Below the pieces are notes generated by a model. It was not told the DNA's origin, ran no database searches, and was given only the letters and a program-made list of their open reading frames with translations. 15,090 nt of DNA from positions 1-15,090 of the forward strand of contig JAGRNC010000018.1 of assembly GCA_020440935.1 (NCBI GenBank), in the 5' to 3' direction. This DNA is from Leptospiraceae bacterium. Its GTDB lineage: Bacteria; Spirochaetota; Leptospiria; Leptospirales; Leptonemataceae. Both the position numbers and the translations under genes were made by a program. Below are positions 1-5,735 of the stretch, piece after piece. The number at the start of each line of letters is the position of its first letter. Positions within the stretch are counted from its first letter, which is position 1.

Positions 1-40
1 AAAGCATGCGACTTAAAGCATGCGACTTAAAGCATGCGAC
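1..40. repeat. 14-bp tandem repeat, nearly three copies, cut by window edge
   Basis: The unit AAAGCATGCGACTT occurs at 1-14 and 15-28, then 12 of its 14 bases at 29-40. Each unit contains the palindrome GCATGC. Copies are identical where complete, and the array may continue left of the window. It lies beyond the katG terminator, so it is intergenic with respect to katG. There are no spacers between units, so it is not CRISPR-like. Function unknown. Confidence 0.9.
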
Positions 41-46
41 CCCAGC

Positions 47-77
47 AAAAAAGGCGACGGATTTCTCCGCCGCCTTT
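47..77 (-). terminator. Rho-independent terminator of katG
   Basis: Read on the minus strand, a 12-bp stem (AAAGGCGGCGGA with UCCGUCGCCUUU, one G-U pair) encloses a GAAA tetraloop and runs into six U residues. It lies 25 bp past the katG stop. On the plus strand the wobble becomes an A/C mismatch and there is no U tract, so the element favours minus-strand termination. Confidence 0.9.
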
Positions 78-102
78 AAACCAATCTGGATTCGCTAATT
101 AA

Positions 103-2328
103 TTAACTTGCCTTTAAGTCAAATCGATCCAGGTTCATTACTTTGTTCCAGGCTGCCACGAAATCTTTGACAAACTTCTCTTTCGAATCGTCCTGAGCAT
201 AGACTTCGGCGATGGCGCGAAGCTGAGAATTGGATCCAAAGATCAGATCCACTCGAGTGGCTGTCCACCGGGTCTTTCCCGATTTCACATCCTTTCCTTC
301 GTACAGGCCATCGTAAACTCCGGAGTCACCGGATTTCTCCGACCACCTGGTGTTCATGTCGAGGAGGTTGACGAAGAAATCATTGCTCAAGGCTCCCGGT
401 TTGTCGGTAAAAACGCCATGCTTTGATCCGTCGAAATTCGTATCGAGCACACGCAGTCCACCCACCAGAGCGGTCATTTCGGGCGCGCTCAACTGAAGCA
501 GCTGGGCGCGATCTACCAGCATATGCTCGGAGGCTACAGTGAAAGGAGCCTTCAAGTAATTGCGAAAACCATCGGCTTCCGGCTCCAGTTGCGACCATCC
601 CTCAAGATCTGTTTGTTCTTGCAGTGCATCCATTCGCCCCGGAGCAAAAGGAACGGTTATATTGTATCCGGCCTTCTTGGCCGCGTCTTCGACTCCGGCA
701 CATCCTGCCAGCACAATGAGGTCGGCCAGGGAAACCTTCTTTCCTCCACTCGCGGATTTTTGGAACTCTGCCTGAACCTTTTCCAGAGCCGAGAGTACCT
801 TTTTTACTCGAGTCGGATTGTCTGCTGCCCAGCCATTCTGTGGCTCCAGTCGAATGCGGGCCCCATTGGCACCTCCTCGATAATCGGAACCGCGAAAGGT
901 AGAAGCGGAGGCCCACGCTGTGGCGATAAACTCCGATCCTGTGGGCCCCGATTCAAGGATTTTCGCTTTCAAGGCCTGAATGTCCTTCGCATCGATGAGT
1001 TTGTGGTCCACGGCCGGAATCGGATCCTGCCAGATTAAATCCTCTTTCGGAACCTCGGGGCCCAGGTAGCGATTTTTGGGTCCCATGTCCCGATGGGTAA
1101 GCTTGAACCATGCGCGAGCGAAGGCATCGGCAAATGCCTTTGGATCCTTATGAAACTTGCGCGAAATCGGCTCATAGATCGGATCCATACGCAGACTCAT
1201 GTCCGCCGTGGTCATCATGGGCGGAGCTTTCTTGCCATTTCCATGGGCGTCCGGGATGAGATCAGAGTCTTTAACGTTCTTCGGTTGCCATTGATGCGCG
1301 CCGGCCGGACTTTTTGTAAGCTCCCATTCGTATCCAAAGAGCATGTCGAAGTAACCGTTGTCCCATTTCGTGGGATTGGGCTTCCATGCGCCTTCGATGC
1401 CGCTGGTAATCGTATCGGAACCTTTGCCGCTTTCGTGTTTGCTGATCCAGCCAAAGCCCTGTTGTTCAATAGGGGAGGCCTCTGGATCGGGACCGACCAG
1501 GGCTGCATCGCCTGCGCCATGGGCTTTTCCAAAGGTGTGTCCGCCGGCAGTGAGGGCCACGGTTTCTTCGTCGTTCATGGCCATTCGTTTGAATGTTTCG
1601 CGGACGTCCTTTCCCGAAGCTACTGGATCTGGATTCCCGTCGGGACCTTCCGGGTTCACATAAATCAATCCCATTTGCACGGCGGCCAGAGGATTCTCCA
1701 GCTTCCGATCGCCGGAATAACGGCTGTCTGCTTTATCGCTGGTAGCCAGCCATTCTGATTCTTTGCCCCAGTAGATGTCTTCTTCGGGTTGCCATATATC
1801 TTCGCGGCCACCGCCGAATCCGAAGGTCTTGAAGCCCATGGACTCCAGCGCACAGTTCCCCGCCAGGATCATTAGATCGGCCCAGGAGATTCTATTTCCA
1901 TACTTCTTCTTTATAGGCCAGAGAAGCCTTCGCGCTTTGTCCAGATTTCCGTTGTCGGGCCAGCTATTTACCGGAGCGAAACGCTGATTGCCCGTGCCGC
2001 CACCGCCGCGGCCATCGGCAGTGCGATAGGTGCCCGCGCTGTGCCATGCCATACGAATAAATAGTCCGCCGTAATGGCCCCAGTCTGCGGGCCACCAATC
2101 CTGCGAATCGGTCATTAGTGCATACAGATCTTTCTTGAGTGCTGCAAAGTCGAGCTTCTTGAATTCTTCCTGGTAATCAAAATCCTTATCCATTGGATTA
2201 GAACGCGGGGAATGCTGATGCAGAATCCCCAGGTTTACCTGGTCCGGCCACCAATCCCGATTGGAGGTTCCCTTTCCCGCCACAGGTTGCTTTTTGCCCG
2301 AAAACGGACATTTACTCTCATCGCTCAT
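103..2328 (-). CDS. katG: Catalase-peroxidase KatG
   Basis: Bifunctional haem enzyme that dismutates hydrogen peroxide and also acts as a broad peroxidase, in the cytoplasm. At 741 aa it is the normal length for the two-domain class I family. The distal site is R92, W95, H96 in RMAWHSAGTYR. The proximal haem ligand is H264 in GGHTFGKAHG, paired with W315. The Trp-Tyr-Met adduct needed for catalase activity is intact (W95, Y223, M249). The mobile arginine lies in LTHRDMGP. The second half is the degenerate, haem-free copy. The ATG is preceded by AAGGAG at 2337-2342 with 8-nt spacing. There is no signal peptide. The gene ends in its own terminator and looks monocistronic. In many bacteria katG is controlled by OxyR, PerR or Fur; no regulator gene lies nearby here. 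Catalytic positions were placed by alignment from memory to M. tuberculosis KatG (offset 6). Confidence 0.98.
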   Translation of the reverse strand: MSDESKCPFSGKKQPVAGKGTSNRDWWPDQVNLGILHQHSPRSNPMDKDFDYQEEFKKLDFAALKKDLYALMTDSQDWWPADWGHYGGLFIRMAWHSAGTYRTADGRGGGGTGNQRFAPVNSWPDNGNLDKARRLLWPIKKKYGNRISWADLMILAGNCALESMGFKTFGFGGGREDIWQPEEDIYWGKESEWLATSDKADSRYSGDRKLENPLAAVQMGLIYVNPEGPDGNPDPVASGKDVRETFKRMAMNDEETVALTAGGHTFGKAHGAGDAALVGPDPEASPIEQQGFGWISKHESGKGSDTITSGIEGAWKPNPTKWDNGYFDMLFGYEWELTKSPAGAHQWQPKNVKDSDLIPDAHGNGKKAPPMMTTADMSLRMDPIYEPISRKFHKDPKAFADAFARAWFKLTHRDMGPKNRYLGPEVPKEDLIWQDPIPAVDHKLIDAKDIQALKAKILESGPTGSEFIATAWASASTFRGSDYRGGANGARIRLEPQNGWAADNPTRVKKVLSALEKVQAEFQKSASGGKKVSLADLIVLAGCAGVEDAAKKAGYNITVPFAPGRMDALQEQTDLEGWSQLEPEADGFRNYLKAPFTVASEHMLVDRAQLLQLSAPEMTALVGGLRVLDTNFDGSKHGVFTDKPGALSNDFFVNLLDMNTRWSEKSGDSGVYDGLYEGKDVKSGKTRWTATRVDLIFGSNSQLRAIAEVYAQDDSKEKFVKDFVAAWNKVMNLDRFDLKAS

Positions 2329-2336
2329 TGAACTGT

Positions 2337-2342
2337 CTCCTT
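2337..2342 (-). promoter_or_regulatory. Ribosome binding site of katG
   Basis: On the minus strand AAGGAG stands 8 nt before the ATG at 2328. It is a strong Shine-Dalgarno match and fixes the katG start. Confidence 0.85.
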
Positions 2343-2512
2343 TTGAATCGTCGCAGAAATGCCAGGTACGGGGACTCAGCCTAATAGGCCGGGCGCGCTC
2401 CTTTCCTACTTGAATTTATCCAGATCGATTCCTAATTGCATATCTGTCCAAATTAAGGGCACAGATGGCGGCCCCGTCCACCGCAAGCCGATCAATTTTC
2501 TACTTTTTGTCG

Positions 2513-2546
2513 AAAAAAAGGAAGGCTCTGTGGGACCTAGACCTTC
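2513..2546 (-). terminator. Rho-independent terminator overlapping the stop of the TPR gene
   Basis: On the minus strand GAAGGTCT (2546-2539) pairs with AGAGCCTTC (2529-2521), with one bulged G, followed by C and seven T (2519-2513). The 5' arm is made of the last codons and the first base of the TAG stop, so the final codons of the gene double as terminator stem. Confidence 0.7.
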
Positions 2547-3220
2547 TTGCTTAGTATCATCGCCTGTTCTTTGTAGCGTTGATCTTCTTTTTCATGGTTA
2601 GCGGTTAACGGCGCGTTTTGAATCCATTCCAGGTGTTCGCGAGCTTTCGCTTTGTCCCTGACCGCCAGAAACACTTGCGCAAGATATATATGCGTCAAAT
2701 AGAAGTTCGGCCCAAAAGAGAGAGACTTTTCCAGGTGGTGGATCGCCTTTCTATTGTCTCCATGCGAAATAGGCCAGGAAGGCAGCTTGTGATAGAACCA
2801 GCCGATTCCACGATGGGGACCGCCAAAGTAATAGGTTTCATCGATTTCCAGGGCTTTCTTGAATCCATTCTCGATGGGATCAATGAGAAACAGGCTACTC
2901 AGAATTCCATTGGCTTCTCCATAGAACCCGCGATTTACGGCCAGCCAGAATACCGAATCGATATTATCGGGATTGATTTGTTCGCCTTTCTTGCCGTACT
3001 CAACGCCCTTGTCGTAGATGGATACCAGCTCCTGATTGCTACCCTCGCTGATCTGGCCGCGCCAGTACTGGACTTCTCCCAGTAATCCGTATGCCATAGC
3101 GGCGTCCGGAGCGTTGGATGGCGCAAGCTCCAGAAGTAGATTTTCCGCGGCGGACAAGTTTGAGTCATCCTGCTCTCGATTTTCAATTAGCTCCCTGGCT
3201 CTTTCTATGCGTTCGTCCAT
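2537..3220 (-). CDS. TatT-like TPR protein (TRAP transporter T-component family)
   Basis: A 227-aa helical-repeat protein. The segment at residues 130-185 (YYFGGPHRGIGWFYHKLPSWP, then GDNRKAIHHLEKSL, then a TPR-like helix pair) matches the pattern I know for TatT: a GGPxR motif, a proline-rich turn, then GD before a TPR. TatT proteins form trimers associated with TRAP substrate-binding proteins in treponemes. No TRAP permease or binding protein gene is present here, and the chosen product has no lipoprotein signal, so the role may differ. The start is the ATG at 3220, preceded by GGGGAAG. An upstream ATG at 3334 would add 38 residues but has no ribosome binding site and gives an unconvincing N terminus. 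The upstream acyltransferase gene is divergent. The family call is by remembered motif; exact function unknown. Confidence 0.7.
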   Translation of the reverse strand: MDERIERARELIENREQDDSNLSAAENLLLELAPSNAPDAAMAYGLLGEVQYWRGQISEGSNQELVSIYDKGVEYGKKGEQINPDNIDSVFWLAVNRGFYGEANGILSSLFLIDPIENGFKKALEIDETYYFGGPHRGIGWFYHKLPSWPISHGDNRKAIHHLEKSLSFGPNFYLTHIYLAQVFLAVRDKAKAREHLEWIQNAPLTANHEKEDQRYKEQAMILSKKV

Positions 3221-3357
3221 TTCTTCCCCGAACCACCGCGCAGCAATGGGTGATTTAATCTGTGCAAACGCTCCAGCCCGAAAGCAGGTACGCAAGACAG
3301 TTTTCCAGGTAAAACAGTCCCTGGTGCGCCGCATTGCAGAGATCCGGGCATGCTCCT

Positions 3358-3374
3358 ATTGTCAGTGTAACAAT
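3358..3374. promoter_or_regulatory. Inverted repeat over the -35 element
   Basis: ATTGT (3358-3362) and ACAAT (3370-3374) are exact inverted arms around a 7-nt centre. The repeat covers the candidate -35 hexamer of the acyltransferase promoter. A possible operator; its regulator is unknown. Confidence 0.35.
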
Positions 3375-3389
3375 GAAAGCCGATACAAT
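3359..3389 (+). promoter_or_regulatory. Candidate sigma70 promoter of the acyltransferase gene
   Basis: TTGTCA (3359-3364, 5 of 6 consensus) and TACAAT (3384-3389, 5 of 6) are separated by 19 nt, slightly longer than ideal. The expected start of transcription falls near 3396, about 50 bases before the ATG at 3444. Sequence match only. Confidence 0.4.
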
Positions 3390-3396
3390 ATTCGTA

Positions 3397-3411
3397 AACT
3401 GAATTTCAGTT
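3397..3411. promoter_or_regulatory. 15-bp perfect palindrome, candidate operator
   Basis: AACTGAATTTCAGTT has two perfect 7-base arms around one central T. It sits directly downstream of the candidate -10 box, at the predicted transcription start, which is a classic repressor position. It is also in the divergent space shared with the TatT-like gene. I cannot assign it to a known regulator. Confidence 0.5.
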
Positions 3412-3443
3412 GCTTCCCATGATTGCGATGCCAATCCTATGCC

Positions 3444-4577
3444 ATGGCGAAAAGGGATTTGGACATTGGCGAAAAGATTCGTGCTTCCCGATTGGACACA
3501 GTGGATCAGTATTACGATCCCGAATATGCCCGCAGCGTATGCCGCAATGTCCTGGATTTCCTGGATCAATTCTATTTCAGAGCAAAGATGGTCGGCTTTG
3601 AGACGCTTCCGCATACCGAGAGTAGAGAAACGCCCCTGATCTATGCCGGAAACCACTCGGGCATGGCTTTCCCCTGGGATGCTCTGGTATTTGCATCCAC
3701 TCTGTATCGGCTTCAGAATTACCGCGAAGATCATCCCATTCGCGCCCTTGTTGCGCCGGCCCTTTCGCGTATGCGCGTAATGCATCCTTTCTTTATTGAA
3801 AACTTCTGGCATCGGATGGGCGGCGTGGATGCAACTCTGGGTAACTTTGAGGCGTTGTCCAATCGGGCTCACCAGGCCGTGATTATTTATCCGGAGGGAA
3901 TTGCAGGGATCGGAAAGGGATTTGATCACCGTTATCAGCTGCAGCGCTTTTCTAATAGTATGATCCGAATGGCGCTTAAGTATCGCACTGATATTGTGCC
4001 GGTGCTAACTGTTAACGGAGAGTACATCAACCCATACGGTTATCGCGTAGAAGTCATCAATCAAATTGCTCAGAAAATCGGAATTCCGTTTGTTCCCGTG
4101 GGGCCACTTTCATCATTGATCTCATTCTTTCCCTGGTCTTTCTATTTTGGGCTTCCTGCCAAGCTAACGTATGTAATGGGCAGTTCCATCAAATTGTCCG
4201 AGCTCACCGACCAATCCTACGAAAAGATTACACAGAAAGAAATGCATCGATTACATTCGGTGGTGCAATCGCATTTTCAGGGAGAACTGGATCGGGCTGT
4301 AGAGGAACATGGCAAAGATCCTTACGCCCTGGAGGAGCTTACCGAAATCTGGTGGGAAAATCGCGAGCGGCTTTCCTACATTCTACCTACTGGCTGGCCG
4401 CTTCTTTTTCATGAGCATGAGCGACTATTTCTAGAATCGAAAGACAAGAAATCCGTGACCATGAATCACAGCAATCCGGCGTACGCGGCCGCGCTTGCGC
4501 GCAATCCTTCTATCCTGGCCTATCATTTACCTGGCCTGGGATGGCCAGCATTGCTTGCACAACACGGCATCAAATAG
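3444..4577 (+). CDS. LPLAT/PlsC-type acyltransferase
   Basis: Predicted to move an acyl chain from acyl-CoA or acyl-ACP to a lipid acceptor at the inner membrane face. Numbered from the ATG at 3444 (377 aa), the motif I region is NHSGMAFPWD with H71. The conserved Asp (D79) is eight positions after the His rather than the five of the classic HxxxxD. This spacing, with NHSG and the YPEG block (149-152) followed by GxGKGFDHRYQLQRF, resembles the LPLAT_MGAT-like subgroup rather than classical PlsC. A C-terminal extension of about 120 residues past the core is unassigned. The open frame begins with TTG at 3423 right after a stop codon. I prefer ATG 3444, although neither start has a clear ribosome binding site. 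A crotonase gene follows 75 bp downstream and is probably cotranscribed. Acceptor substrate unknown. Confidence 0.85.
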   Translation: MAKRDLDIGEKIRASRLDTVDQYYDPEYARSVCRNVLDFLDQFYFRAKMVGFETLPHTESRETPLIYAGNHSGMAFPWDALVFASTLYRLQNYREDHPIRALVAPALSRMRVMHPFFIENFWHRMGGVDATLGNFEALSNRAHQAVIIYPEGIAGIGKGFDHRYQLQRFSNSMIRMALKYRTDIVPVLTVNGEYINPYGYRVEVINQIAQKIGIPFVPVGPLSSLISFFPWSFYFGLPAKLTYVMGSSIKLSELTDQSYEKITQKEMHRLHSVVQSHFQGELDRAVEEHGKDPYALEELTEIWWENRERLSYILPTGWPLLFHEHERLFLESKDKKSVTMNHSNPAYAAALARNPSILAYHLPGLGWPALLAQHGIK

Positions 4578-4602
4578 AAGATCGGACTCCTGAGCTGTCT
4601 TG

Positions 4603-4628
4603 CCGGGCCGCTCCCCATTGGCGCCCGG
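4603..4628 (+). other. Hairpin between acyltransferase and isomerase genes
   Basis: CCGGGC (4603-4608) and GCCCGG (4623-4628) are exact complements around a 14-nt loop. No T tract follows, so it is not a standard terminator. It could stabilise the mRNA or partly separate expression of the two genes. Confidence 0.4.
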
Positions 4629-4652
4629 TCAGATGTAACCCAGGAGTACTGC

Positions 4653-5417
4653 ATGATTACCGAGAACCGTCGTGGCCACGTATTTGAGTTAACTCTAAAC
4701 ACAAACGAAAAGAATACGTTCGATGAGGAGAGTTTTGCTGCGCTGGCAAAGAGCCTGGCATCGGCTCGCGATGACGATGGCATTAAGGTTGTGCTCATAT
4801 CTGCGAAAGAAGGAAAATTCTTTTCCAATGGATTCGAACCTACAATGTTTTTGGACAAATCCTACGAGCAAATACATCCGATTCTTGCGATTACCATGGA
4901 ATCCACAGCGGACTTACTTCTTTATCCCAAACCTGTGCTCTGCTATCTAAATGGCCATGCCCTGGGAGTGGGCGCCGTGCTTGCGCTATTTTGCGATTAC
5001 CGAATTATGCTGGATGGGAAGGGCAGGATCGGATTTCCCGAATCACGGATTGGTCTGAATTTTCCGACGATTTCGGCCTATATCTTAAACGAATTGGTGG
5101 GTCCTCGCATCGCGCGTCGTATCCTTTTTTCCGGACTGCCATTAAAGCCCAGAGATGCGTTGGAATGTGGCCTGGTGGATGAAGTGGTTTCGGAGGAGGC
5201 GGCCCCAGGCCGAATTGCGCGGTACTGTCGGCAATTCGAAGGTATGGCCATGGAATCCGTGGTGGGTATCAAACGTTCTTTGGTCCAGCATCGGGTCAGT
5301 CTTGTGCGTCAGCAAAGCAAGATCGATCAAGAAGAACTGGCTCGAGCTATTGCCTCGCCCAATGGTCAGGAGGGCATGCGCTCCATTCTGGAAGCTCGCT
5401 CGCCGGTCTTTCAGTAG
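4653..5417 (+). CDS. Crotonase-fold protein, likely enoyl-CoA isomerase
   Basis: A 254-aa member of the enoyl-CoA hydratase/isomerase superfamily acting on CoA thioesters. Oxyanion-hole segments are FFSNGFEP (56-63) and NGHALGVGAVLALFCDYRI (100-118). The hydratase needs two glutamates, E144 and E164 in rat numbering. Here the first is valine (V109) and only the second remains (E130 in GFPES). A single Glu, the CDYRI run, and the DALECGLVDEVV segment (168-179) resemble mitochondrial delta3,delta2-enoyl-CoA isomerase (ECI1), which relocates double bonds during unsaturated fatty acid oxidation. The start is supported by AGGAG at 4642-4646, 6 nt before ATG. It probably forms an operon with the preceding acyltransferase gene, which suggests a lipid role. 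Superfamily membership is firm; isomerase activity is inferred from the residues. Confidence 0.88.
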   Translation: MITENRRGHVFELTLNTNEKNTFDEESFAALAKSLASARDDDGIKVVLISAKEGKFFSNGFEPTMFLDKSYEQIHPILAITMESTADLLLYPKPVLCYLNGHALGVGAVLALFCDYRIMLDGKGRIGFPESRIGLNFPTISAYILNELVGPRIARRILFSGLPLKPRDALECGLVDEVVSEEAAPGRIARYCRQFEGMAMESVVGIKRSLVQHRVSLVRQQSKIDQEELARAIASPNGQEGMRSILEARSPVFQ

Positions 5418-5570
5418 CGCCCCTGAGTCTGTAGCATCCCGTCCGCCCGAGTGGCGCCTCAATCCTCAAGAACTACTCAACGATTGTGCATTATTTCCGC
5501 TGCATATGCAACAATATATGACGATTTGGGACCATTAATCGCTCCTAGCCACGGCGATCGACTAAGTTTA

Positions 5571-5584
5571 TCGACAGTTGTCGA
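5571..5584. promoter_or_regulatory. 14-bp inverted repeat, candidate operator of the phosphatase gene
   Basis: TCGACAGTTGTCGA has perfect 6-base arms around GT and overlaps the candidate -35 box. Another TCGAC lies 13 bp upstream at 5558. Position and symmetry suggest a regulator site; the regulator is unknown. Confidence 0.4.
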
Positions 5585-5609
5585 CTTTCTTCTTGACGCA
5601 AGATATAAC
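5581..5609 (+). promoter_or_regulatory. Candidate sigma70 promoter of the phosphatase gene
   Basis: TCGACT (5581-5586, 4 of 6 consensus) and TATAAC (5604-5609, 5 of 6) have the ideal 17-nt spacing. They imply a leader of about 120 nt that contains the 5701-5724 hairpin. Confidence 0.4.
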
Positions 5610-5700
5610 CGGCTTGGAATTTATGGCCAGAGCATTAGGAGCATTCGGCCCATCTATTACCACCGGAATAAGCTGGATGGATAGAGACCCGGATGCGAAG

Positions 5701-5730
5701 GCGCTTCCTGCCCCCTGGAAGCGCGGGAGG
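5701..5730 (+). promoter_or_regulatory. Leader hairpin abutting the ribosome binding site
   Basis: GCGCTTCC (5701-5708) and GGAAGCGC (5717-5724) form a perfect 8-bp stem with loop TGCCCCCT. The ribosome binding site GGGAGG (5725-5730) begins at the very next base, with 5 nt to the ATG. The pyrimidine-rich loop could also pair with the purine-rich ribosome binding site, so the structure may tune translation. Confidence 0.6.
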
Positions 5731-5735
5731 CGAGA

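Larger units (their letters stand above)
5418..5735. other. 318-bp intergenic spacer with regulatory signals
   Basis: It holds no convincing gene. The stretch at 5418-5500 shows nothing I can name and no clear terminator for the upstream gene. A 10-bp palindrome TGCATATGCA lies at 5501-5510. Three copies of TCGAC (5558, 5571, 5581), the palindrome at 5571-5584 and a candidate promoter (5581-5609) follow, and then the hairpin at 5701-5724 just before the ribosome binding site of the phosphatase gene. Confidence 0.6.

Noticed and set aside
1..40. Possible CRISPR array at the left edge
   Set aside because: The units are 14 bp and directly adjacent, with no spacers and no cas genes.
523..1758. 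Open frames of 171 and 221 codons on the plus strand inside katG
   Set aside because: They lie fully antisense to a well-supported katG frame, and their products are compositionally odd without domains.
2618..3085. 155-codon plus-strand frame opposite the TPR gene
   Set aside because: Antisense shadow of the TatT-like gene; no ribosome binding site and no recognisable protein.
3255..3929. 224-codon minus-strand frame across the divergent region and the acyltransferase gene
   Set aside because: It overlaps a gene with clear catalytic motifs, and its own translation has no family features.
5451..5684. 77-codon plus-strand frame in the spacer before the phosphatase gene
   Set aside because: No ribosome binding site, no domain, and it runs through the operator and promoter candidates.
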